In this document: piece after piece, positions 8,401 to 14,067 of the stretch
How positions within the stretch are numbered: position 1 is the first letter of the stretch
How the letters are laid out: every line of letters begins with the position of its first letter
Assembly: GCA_018065885.1 (NCBI GenBank)
Contig: JAGHSL010000198.1
Span: 1 to 20,654 of the forward strand
DNA from: Candidatus Limimorpha equi
GTDB lineage: Bacteria; Bacteroidota; Bacteroidia; Bacteroidales; F082
Length of the DNA: 20,654 bases
Direction of reading: 5' to 3'
The notes under the pieces: generated by a model
What the model was told of the DNA's origin: nothing
The model's input: the letters and a program-made list of their open reading frames with translations, nothing else
The model's database searches: none
Program-made: the position numbers and the translations under genes

Positions 8401-8899
8401 CGCGCAGCGTGCCTTGCAGTTCGATTTCGGCCAAAGGGCGCTCGGCAAAACCTCTTGTGGCGTAGGCCCCGGCGTTATAATGGAAAGGCACTTCCTTTTG
8501 GTCTTTCCTGACCGAAAGCTGCTGCGGTGCGATGGCCTTGATGCCGTAATCGGATAATTTGTAAATGATTGTGCTGTAATTCTTCACTTCAACGCTGACA
8601 TTCTTTGCGCCAAAAGGAACGGCAACAAGCTGATGCACAGCGGGCAAGGATGGCTCGCCCGTCTTGCCGTAGTTGAAGGTGTTGCTCATAGTGATTTCCG
8701 AAAAAACGCCTTTTTCGGTATTGACAGCGTTGGCTTCGATGCTGCCGAAAGAGAATGTGGCGGTGAAGCCTTTTTCGGTCGCGTTATCGCATTGCTGCAC
8801 GGATTTGGCCCCATTCAGATTGATGCGGTTTTGCGCCTGTGCGCTGAAAAACATTCCTAATGAGAGGATTAGGCTGAGGATAATACTTGTCTTTTTCAT
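5420..8899 (-). CDS. Gingipain-like C25 cysteine peptidase with T9SS sorting domain (copy 2)
   Basis: A secreted protease of 1159 aa with the same architecture as the 28-3513 product. It has a signal peptide (1-22, ending AQA), a C25-type propeptide (about 25-230), a catalytic domain (about 245-597), an Ig-like segment, two CARDB-like modules, a DKWSDGW-type module (about 900-995), a fibronectin III-like domain (about 1001-1080) and a type A sorting domain (about 1085-1159, with SIYPNPADD and GLYIMKI). Catalytic residues are H442 (NYTAHG) and probably C475, 33 residues apart as in RgpB. The paralogues align over their whole length with very few gaps, so this is a tandem gene duplication. Differences concentrate in the propeptide and around residues 380-430, between the conserved PDPSYL segment and the catalytic His. 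Expected to be exported, cleaved at the sorting domain and attached to the cell surface or released. Substrate unknown. Confidence 0.93.
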   Translation of the reverse strand: MKKTSIILSLILSLGMFFSAQAQNRINLNGAKSVQQCDNATEKGFTATFSFGSIEANAVNTEKGVFSEITMSNTFNYGKTGEPSLPAVHQLVAVPFGAKNVSVEVKNYSTIIYKLSDYGIKAIAPQQLSVRKDQKEVPFHYNAGAYATRGFAERPLAEIELQGTLRGIQVASLVINPVQYDAVSNSLKVFNDIEIEVSYGEYDQAAAYEEFARTASVYFAPIYRQMFNWRNDVYEQHPDLWQAPVKMLVIADRMFENAIQEWVEWKIKKGFYMDVNYTDQIGTSSSAIKSFIQTKYNQTAPTFLVIIGDKEQIPASAIGSATSCVTDLYYESVDNDYYPDMLHSRMPVETVEQLNNLLEKSLQYEQFTMPDPSYLDNVLLIAGWDEAWNPKAGVPTIQYAVNNYYNAEHGFANVYDYYNPNDYAGCYNNLNTGVGFVNYTAHGANDHWENPLFEVNDVNNLTNTDKYFLAMGNCCLAADWGISGTCFGEAMVRAPRKGAFAYIGSCPSTYWYEDYYFGVGATNVFYKMPAKAETTTGVYDGVWMDDSYNTVQSMVFLGNLAVTYAHVNSGYTVSSNSSPLYYWQCYHTLGDGSIMPYHVRPAENQVFHAAIVPIGATTYEVSVDPGSYVALTKEGTILGTGLVDETGTLVFDIEPVTTSGNVTLCVTHPQRVPYLEEIPAANINGAFVTVESYTPSDAHIGAENALAITFKNNGTTATNGTTTVSLTCDDPNITIINGSASFNALAQNATIELNGFRYHINENVADETRFHLTTTATCGSETWEGVVNITANKAVMEFAEAQCPGEFVPGETLQIAASFENVGHHVATNANISIASTSQFVTFGEENIAIGSIAPSGIGTAVFDVTIASNCPESEVIPLTFSLMADGNTIAEGTATLQNTCLVIFELADKWSDGWDNSRLHVEYSDGTPADDMYVGSQQAYATYERRLQHGSHVTLTWQSGSNWDSECSYVVHYEDGTVILSKGPQGGSFDVSCGYDETYNPVSDLDISVNGYDVTLSWTAPAGAYRYRIARNGITLGETSATNYTDQLHDDMTYTYSVTAIYSGGESMPENLLVEFDWVVNEAENNFSIYPNPADDVIYINGGNAEFNYSIFNSIGQQVTCGSAKGSQRIDVSSLAKGLYIMKIYNNGNVTTRKIAVR

Positions 8900-8939
8900 A
8901 AAATGAATGTTAGCGGGTTATGATTGATTTTAAAGTTGA

Positions 8940-8947
8940 CAAAAGTA
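8940..8947 (-). promoter_or_regulatory. Bacteroidota -7 box upstream of C25 peptidase copy 2
   Basis: On the minus strand this reads TACTTTTG, matching TAnnTTTG, 40 bp upstream of the start codon. No clear TTG is seen 19-21 bp further upstream. Confidence 0.5.
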
Positions 8948-9003
8948 GGAAATATTTGGGAAAGGAACGAGATTTTTGAAATTTACATTATTTCCCAAAA
9001 AGG

Positions 9004-9070
9004 AAACCGCCACCCAAGCTATGCCTGAATGACGGTTTTTTTGTTGTAGAGACGCGATTCATTGCGTCTC
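9004..9070 (-). terminator. Terminator-like hairpin plus GAGACGC palindrome, composite repeat copy 3
   Basis: A 9-bp stem with one C-A mismatch (AAACCGCCA at 9004-9012 with TGACGGTTT at 9030-9038) is followed by a 7-bp perfect stem GAGACGC/GCGTCTC (9049-9055 with 9064-9070). The latter extends by a G-T and an A-T pair. It starts 8 bp beyond the stop of the 9078-10298 gene and probably ends that transcript. Order and plus-strand orientation are the same as in copies 1 and 2. Confidence 0.6.
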
Positions 9071-9077
9071 AAATTCG

Positions 9078-10298
9078 TTATTTGAATTGTGGACACGTTT
9101 GTGACCATCTTTTACAGAAGCGCATCAGGAGTTCCTGAATGGCTTTAAGTTGTGGAGGCACGGCGCCGCTGCTGGTGGTGTAGCGATGATAGTGACCGTC
9201 AATAACATATTCCAGCACAAAATGGGAACCATCAATGACATAAGCCCCACTTTCATCATCGGGTCGGCCGGTACGCTGAAAAGCATTCAAAGCTATGGAC
9301 AGGGAGTCAAGCTCGTTTGTGGTAAGTGTACAAAACATATTGTCCTTTAATTCATTATCCAATACACTTACTCTTTTATGGTATAATTTCCCATTCTCTA
9401 TACGATATATTAACACACCCCATCCCATGACATCACTTTCCATAAATCGCATAGTTCCATCGCTCGCAAGGGGGTAGCAGAGACTCTTTTCGTAGGCTTT
9501 ACCGAGGGTGTAATTGCGTGCTGAGTTATTATCTTTCTCATGCTGCTTCCAAGGGTTTAGTAGATTGATAGTGGTGTCGGTCCACCATTTGTCAGGCATC
9601 TCTGGCTGTGGAACATAGGTGTATTCGTCTGGATCTTTCGGCGCATTTATTTCCAATGTCTTGCCAAGATGATGAGCCAATTGGCGTAAGGGATAATAGA
9701 GGTAAGGGTATTGTTTATAGGCAAGCATGCAATAGCGGAAAGCACTGTCGGCGGCATGTGTCCATGTACGCCATGAAACAAGAGGCTCAACCCAATCATA
9801 ATAGTAAAGGCAAGCCAGTTTCAGGGAGTGAGGCTCATCGTCAACCCAATATGAGTTTCTGGAATCATCAAACCAAATGGTGTCATGTCCATTCACATCA
9901 TGCGACCATTGGATTGCATCGCTTGTTAGCGTGCTGCCCTTTTGGGTTTTTGTGTTGAACCAGCCGTTTCCATTGTGGGTGCGTCGCAGTACTAAAGAAT
10001 CAATGTGCGTGTCGCCTGTTATGGTTAATGTAGGAGAGTCAAATGAATTCACAAAGTCGTTGAAAATGAAATGGCAGCGTGATCCGATGGAAATGTTGTT
10101 GAAGCGTACTGGTTCGTTGGAGGTGTACAGATGGCGAACAGTGTCCTCTCCGTCTACAATTAAACATAATTGGTAAATGAAATAAGCAGAGTCAAGTGGC
10201 TCTTTGTCGGGAAGAAACACCTTTGCCGAGAGAGAAACTTGCGCTGATGCAACCAGCGTGAATAACATTACTACACCGAATAAAATGGCTTTTTTCAT
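9078..10298 (-). CDS. Exported protein of unknown function
   Basis: A 406-aa protein I do not recognise. Residues 1-20 form a clear Sec signal peptide (MKKAILFGVVMLFTLVASAQ) with a signal peptidase I-type site after SAQ. There is no lipobox Cys, and no type IX sorting domain at the C-terminus, which ends CPQFK. Residues 21-105 are beta-rich and might be a carboxypeptidase-regulatory-like or Ig-like module. Residues 110-260 are rich in Trp and Tyr (for example EPLVSWRTWTHAADSAF near 171-187). Residues 330-395 look like a compact C-terminal alpha/beta unit. A periplasmic location or the outer-membrane inner face is likely. It starts 60 bp after the stop of the T9SS cargo gene at 10359-12281 without an obvious TAnnTTTG box, so the two may be co-transcribed. 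By eye the gene is more AT-rich than its neighbours. Confidence 0.75.
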   Translation of the reverse strand: MKKAILFGVVMLFTLVASAQVSLSAKVFLPDKEPLDSAYFIYQLCLIVDGEDTVRHLYTSNEPVRFNNISIGSRCHFIFNDFVNSFDSPTLTITGDTHIDSLVLRRTHNGNGWFNTKTQKGSTLTSDAIQWSHDVNGHDTIWFDDSRNSYWVDDEPHSLKLACLYYYDWVEPLVSWRTWTHAADSAFRYCMLAYKQYPYLYYPLRQLAHHLGKTLEINAPKDPDEYTYVPQPEMPDKWWTDTTINLLNPWKQHEKDNNSARNYTLGKAYEKSLCYPLASDGTMRFMESDVMGWGVLIYRIENGKLYHKRVSVLDNELKDNMFCTLTTNELDSLSIALNAFQRTGRPDDESGAYVIDGSHFVLEYVIDGHYHRYTTSSGAVPPQLKAIQELLMRFCKRWSQTCPQFK

Positions 10299-10336
10299 TA
10301 TCGAAGAGGCTTGTCGTAAAACGTTTGAATTATTAA

Positions 10337-10352
10337 AGACGCTGTGTCTCTA
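10337..10352. repeat. Degenerate GAGAC...GCGTCT palindrome
   Basis: On the minus strand this reads TAGAGACACAGCGTCT, resembling a shortened copy of the TAGAGACGCGA...TCGCGTCT element found in three other gaps. Only a 4-bp AGAC/GTCT stem remains, so it is a poor terminator. It lies in the 60-bp gap between the 10359-12281 and 9078-10298 genes. Confidence 0.35.
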
Positions 10353-10358
10353 TCTCTT

Positions 10359-12281
10359 TTATCGTATCACAGTCTTCTTCACCGTGACATTGCCGTTAGC
10401 ATCATTCATTCTGACGATGTAAAGGCCTTTGGTCATGCCGCTGATATTGATTTCGGCAGCGTTGCCGTTGGCTTTCACGGTCTTGATGCTTTGTCCGGTG
10501 ATGCTGATGATTTCCACTTGGCTGAGGTTATCAGCGTTCACGATGAGGCTGTTGCCGTTTTGGAAGAAGCTGGCCGACATTGCGTTTTCATTAACTGCGG
10601 TGACGGTAACGGTAATGTGGTCGGCACCATCGGGCGTGAGGGCGTATTCGGATTCGCAATCTTCGTAGACGGCGGTCAGGCGGTAGGTGTGGTCGCCCAT
10701 AGGCACTTCATCGAAATAACTTGTCAAGTTTCCGTCGATGTTGATGATAGCCGCATCTTCGTCTTTGTAGAGGTTGTAGGATAATGGTTGTGTTTCAGGA
10801 GTTTCCCACGAAATCATGGTGCCGAAAGCTCCGTTTTCCTCGTTCCAGAAATATTCGCCTTCAAGGTTAGTGGGAGGGTAGCAGGTTGCAGGTGCGATAG
10901 GTCCTAAGGTGCCTTTTGTGTCGATGTTCTGACCGTAAATATTGCCATCATCCTGATTGGTCCAGACAAGGATGTTCTGTCCGTTGTGGAAACCGCTGCT
11001 GTTTTCGGCGCCGGTCTTTGCATCTTGGATGGTGTTGATATGTGTGCGCCAAGCCTGGTTGCCGTCCATGTCGAAACCGAGGGCTTCAATTGGTGTGCCG
11101 CCGTATGGGCCGTTCATGTAGGAAACCATGAAACCGCTGCCATCAGGATAAGCATCGATTTTTGCGTCAGTGTATTCATAACCGTTGTCGTCGGCAATGA
11201 GAATGCCTTCGTCCCAAAGCACTTCGCCCGTTGGGGTGATGCGGTTCATGTAAAGTCTTGATTCGGATTGTGCATAAGAATCGGTTTGGCGGTAAACCAG
11301 AATGATGTCGTGCGACACTGGATCGACCGTGGCGTAAGGATTACCGTAGAAGTTGGCTGGGTCGGTGGTGTGAACCATGGCACCATTCGGGTTGCTGATG
11401 GTCGAAACACCGTTGGCGTCGAAGTGGAAGACGTAGGTGTTGAACGCTTCGGCGATGCCTGAGTGGAAGATGTAGGCATAACCGCCGCCCATTCCATCGG
11501 AGATTTCATAGTGAATGTAGGTGGAACCGAAAACTTGTGAAGCCATGAGTTGGGCTGGAGGTGTGGCGAGGCCGCCATCAGTAGCGTAGCCGGCTACCCA
11601 GATTTGTTTGTCAACATACCACATTCCCGAACCTATTTTTTCGTAGGTTACGAAGACGACACCGTCGGGACCAGGGGTCAGGAGAGCAAACAGGCATCTC
11701 ACGCCTGAGTCAGAAATGGTGGTGGTGGGGTTGAGTGTGCCATCGGCATTGATGTAGCGCAAGTATAAGTCTTGGGTGTCGGAGACCAAGACCCAAACGC
11801 CGCCATCGTTGCCGGCTTGGAGTTCCACTTTCGAGCAGCCGTAGCTTCCGGCAGGAAAATCGATGACCGAAATGCCTTGCTCGCCCCAAACGGCGTTGCC
11901 GTCTTTGTCGAATTTCATGGCAATGCATTCGCCTTCATAGTTGGCAAAGCAAGTCACCACGCCATTGTCGGATGTGGCATCCATGGCATAGCCTTCCGAA
12001 TAAGAGGAAAACTGGTGGCTGCCGACGTGAAGGCCAGCGTCGCCCCATTGCGGGATGCCGTTCACATCGAAGCGCTGCAGATTGACACCCCAACCGTTGG
12101 AGGCCATGTCGCTCCATTGGATATAGGTGTTGCCTGAAGCCTCGTGGGTGGCAATGTAAATTTCGCCGGCATCGTCGGATGCAGTGGCTAATCTGGTGTT
12201 GGCTGTAGGGTCGTCGACCCATTGTGCCTGCAATGTACTGAAAGCTAATGCGCAAATCAGAAAGAGTATGGATTTTTTCAT
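10359..12281 (-). CDS. T9SS cargo protein with W-G repeats and fibronectin-like domain
   Basis: A 640-aa secreted protein without a recognisable catalytic domain. It has a signal peptide at 1-20 (ending LQAQ). Residues about 25-460 carry recurring motifs in which D/N-G is followed by W and G: NGIPQWGDAGLHV (74-86), DGNAVWGEQGISV (127-139), TGEVLWDEGILIADD (351-365) and DGNQAW (406-411). Repeats of this kind suggest a beta-propeller-like fold. A fibronectin III-like domain covers about 468-562 (ATCYPPTNLEGEY onward). A type A sorting domain covers about 568-640, ending GLYIVRMNDANGNVTVKKTVIR-like sequence with the canonical G-[LI]-Y-[IF] motif. A surface-displayed or released binding protein is the likely role. 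A -7 box lies 34 bp upstream of the start, and the 9078-10298 gene follows after 60 bp. Confidence 0.88.
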   Translation of the reverse strand: MKKSILFLICALAFSTLQAQWVDDPTANTRLATASDDAGEIYIATHEASGNTYIQWSDMASNGWGVNLQRFDVNGIPQWGDAGLHVGSHQFSSYSEGYAMDATSDNGVVTCFANYEGECIAMKFDKDGNAVWGEQGISVIDFPAGSYGCSKVELQAGNDGGVWVLVSDTQDLYLRYINADGTLNPTTTISDSGVRCLFALLTPGPDGVVFVTYEKIGSGMWYVDKQIWVAGYATDGGLATPPAQLMASQVFGSTYIHYEISDGMGGGYAYIFHSGIAEAFNTYVFHFDANGVSTISNPNGAMVHTTDPANFYGNPYATVDPVSHDIILVYRQTDSYAQSESRLYMNRITPTGEVLWDEGILIADDNGYEYTDAKIDAYPDGSGFMVSYMNGPYGGTPIEALGFDMDGNQAWRTHINTIQDAKTGAENSSGFHNGQNILVWTNQDDGNIYGQNIDTKGTLGPIAPATCYPPTNLEGEYFWNEENGAFGTMISWETPETQPLSYNLYKDEDAAIINIDGNLTSYFDEVPMGDHTYRLTAVYEDCESEYALTPDGADHITVTVTAVNENAMSASFFQNGNSLIVNADNLSQVEIISITGQSIKTVKANGNAAEINISGMTKGLYIVRMNDANGNVTVKKTVIR

Positions 12282-12315
12282 TTTTGTAAGGATTTAATTT
12301 GTAATGATTTGGAGG

Positions 12316-12323
12316 CAAAAATA
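12316..12323 (-). promoter_or_regulatory. Bacteroidota -7 box upstream of the W-G repeat T9SS cargo
   Basis: On the minus strand this reads TATTTTTG, 34 bp upstream of the start codon. A TTTG occurs 22 bp further upstream, slightly outside the usual 19-21 bp spacing, so it is only a possible -33 element. Confidence 0.5.
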
Positions 12324-12371
12324 ATGATTTTTGAAATCCAAAAGCCAAATAAAGAGTTTGTTGCTGTTTTT

Positions 12372-13712
12372 TTAGACTTGTTTTAGCAAAAATGCCATGT
12401 AAAGAGGTAGTGTCAGCACAGCACCTTCGCGGCCTATGTTGTAGTTGCCGAGCTTGATAACTGAATCAACGTGATATTTTTCGGGATGTGCCAGAATGGT
12501 TTTGGCGCTTTTTGTGTTGCCTGTGCTGGCTTTCACTTCCAAAAGCGTACATTTGCCTTTGTAGCGCATGACGAAATCAATTTCAAGACCGGAATCCTTG
12601 TGATAATAGTAAAGTTTTCGTCCCATTTTGTTGAAAATGTCGGCAATGAGATTCTCGAAGATGGCTCCTTTGTAGCCAAACAAGTTGCCTTGCAGGATGT
12701 CAAATTGTGTTCCGTCTTCCAGCATTGAGACGAAAAGCCCCGTGTCGGCCATATAGACTTTAAAGATGTCTTTTATTGCGTTTCCATCTAATGGTAATTC
12801 CGTGATTGATAGGTTGTAGCAGCGAGCAATGATGCCGGCATCCTCAATCCATTGCAGCGAACCTGCATATTTTGCCGCCGTTGAACCTTTCTTAATGAGC
12901 GAATATTGGAATTTCTTGTTTTCCTTTGCCAATTGTGCGGGAATGCTTTCAAAACACTCGCGGATACAAGATTTGTCGGAGTCGGAAGCGTACTTCACCA
13001 TATCATCCTGGTATTCGTCGACAATGTTTTCCTGGATTTTTTTCACGGTTTCCATGTTGTGCGTCTCAATGAATGCGTTGACGGCTTCGGGCATTCCGCC
13101 AACGATGACATATTGTAGCAACAATTCGTGCAAACGGTTATGAATGGCCAAAGGAACAGGAACTTCATCTTCCATACATTTACTGATTTTGTCAATGACA
13201 GGTTGCGTTATGCCGTTGGCCCACAAAAATTCTTCATAATCAAGCGGATACATTTCGATAATGTGTTCGTATCCTACGGGTACGGAGCGCGGCACTTCTT
13301 TTTCGCCGTTTGCTTTCTTTATGCCATAACCTTTTACGCCAAGCAGCGAACCGGTGCTGATGACATCGAAACGGCCATCCATTTTGAAGAATTTCAAGGA
13401 GGTTCTTGCTTGCGGGCAGTCCTGAATTTCGTCAAAAATAAGGCAAGTCTTATTGGGTTCGAAAACAGCTCCTTTCACTAAAGTTGTCAAGTTGATGATG
13501 ATGTCGTCCACATCCAAGGAGTTTTCAAATGCAGTTGACAAGGTCGGCTTTTTTGCAAAATTCAGGTATACGACATGCTTGTAATGCTCTTTCGCAAACT
13601 TCTGGACAATGTAGGTTTTGCCACATTGTCTGACTCCTTTAATTACCAGCGGCATCTTGTTTTTACTTTCTTTCCATTCAAGTAACTGATATTCAATCTT
13701 TCTATTTAACAT
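12372..13712 (-). CDS. AAA_14/DUF4143 ATPase with PD-(D/E)XK-like C-terminus (ATPase 2)
   Basis: A 446-aa cytoplasmic protein of the same COG1373-type family as the 3804-5138 product. Walker A is GVRQCGKT (26-33), Walker B is CLIFDE (90-95), and a TGS sensor-like motif lies at 120-122. The family landmarks YPLDYEEF (155-162) and IVGGMPEAV (203-211) are present. Near the C-terminus E377-I-D379 followed by L-E392-V-K394 matches the PD-(D/E)XK nuclease-fold core, apparently with all acidic and lysine positions intact. The two ATPases share motifs and length but are diverged enough not to be a recent duplication. The gene has its own promoter and a private 33-bp repeat array whose sequence is unrelated to that of ATPase 1. 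No strong terminator is seen in the gap below it (12282-12371). Role unknown; family assignment firm. Confidence 0.9.
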   Translation of the reverse strand: MLNRKIEYQLLEWKESKNKMPLVIKGVRQCGKTYIVQKFAKEHYKHVVYLNFAKKPTLSTAFENSLDVDDIIINLTTLVKGAVFEPNKTCLIFDEIQDCPQARTSLKFFKMDGRFDVISTGSLLGVKGYGIKKANGEKEVPRSVPVGYEHIIEMYPLDYEEFLWANGITQPVIDKISKCMEDEVPVPLAIHNRLHELLLQYVIVGGMPEAVNAFIETHNMETVKKIQENIVDEYQDDMVKYASDSDKSCIRECFESIPAQLAKENKKFQYSLIKKGSTAAKYAGSLQWIEDAGIIARCYNLSITELPLDGNAIKDIFKVYMADTGLFVSMLEDGTQFDILQGNLFGYKGAIFENLIADIFNKMGRKLYYYHKDSGLEIDFVMRYKGKCTLLEVKASTGNTKSAKTILAHPEKYHVDSVIKLGNYNIGREGAVLTLPLYMAFLLKQV

Positions 13713-13717
13713 TTCTA

Positions 13718-13849
13718 AACTTTTTCAAACGACTTTCCGCTGCAAAGATAAACTTTTTCAAGGGACTTTTTGCATGTTTGCACAACTTTTTCAAGGGACT
13801 TTTTATGCAAGTTCGCAACTTTTTTAAGGGACTTTTTTTGTAAAATTAT
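13718..13849. repeat. 33-bp tandem repeat array upstream of ATPase 2
   Basis: Four units begin at 13718, 13751, 13784 and 13817, exactly 33 bp apart. Each has a conserved 21-bp first part, AACTTTTTCAAGGGACTTTT plus one T, and a variable 12-bp second part. Unit 1 is the most diverged (CAAACGACTTTCC) and is the one reaching into the leader, 6 bp from the start codon. One minus-strand frame is open through all units, but no ATG starts it and a TAA lies just upstream of unit 4, so coding is unlikely. A protein-binding array is the more likely reading. Confidence 0.87.
13743..13750 (-). promoter_or_regulatory. Bacteroidota -7 box of ATPase 2, inside the repeat array
   Basis: On the minus strand this reads TATCTTTG and continues into CAGCGGA, the same extension as at the ATPase 1 promoter. 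It occupies the last 8 bp of repeat unit 1 and lies 30 bp upstream of the start codon. No good TTG is found 19-21 bp upstream, where repeat unit 2 sits. Transcription would begin within the array, leaving units 2-4 upstream. Confidence 0.55.
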
Positions 13850-13884
13850 GGAAATCAAATGATTATGTATGATGAATAAATAAC

Positions 13885-13916
13885 ACATAGAGACGCATAA
13901 TCATACGTCTCTATGT
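13885..13916. terminator. Strong hairpin with TAGAGACG arms
   Basis: A perfect 11-bp stem, ACATAGAGACG/CGTCTCTATGT (13885-13895 with 13906-13916), encloses a 10-nt loop. The arms share TAGAGACG with the composite repeats at 3659, 5347 and 9004, but the ACCGCCA hairpin is missing. It lies about 150 bp beyond the stop of the S41 peptidase gene. There is no long T-run on either side, so termination is possible but not certain. Confidence 0.5.
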
Positions 13917-14067
13917 CTCAAAATGCCATAAATCAAAATGTTATCTCTAATTTAAATGGCTTTTGGCGATTGGTATCCGGCTCACAAACCATCAGGGAAA
14001 AGTGATTAATTGTTGCTTGATGATTTGATGAGCCAATGGCTAAAAGTTAATAGCCAAAAGCAAAAAC
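13917..14067. other. Intergenic sequence downstream of the S41 peptidase operon
   Basis: No gene is visible. A 6-bp hairpin TGGCTA/TAGCCA (14037-14042 with 14051-14056) lies 11 bp beyond the operon's last stop codon, but it has no clear T-run after it on the minus strand. The sequence GCTTTTGGC near 13960 has its inverted copy GCCAAAAGC at 14053-14061. Nothing else was identified. Confidence 0.4.

Noticed and set aside
28..8899. One of the C25 genes as the T9SS sortase PorU
   Set aside because: Length is similar, but the catalytic His and Cys lie near 445 and 478 as in gingipain precursors, whereas PorU has them much further toward the C-terminus.
13718..13849. The ATPase 2 array as a small gene for an 11-residue repeat peptide (KSPLKKL-type units)
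   Set aside because: One minus-strand frame is open across all four units, but there is no ATG and a TAA lies just upstream. The equivalent ATPase 1 array has stops in all three minus-strand frames.
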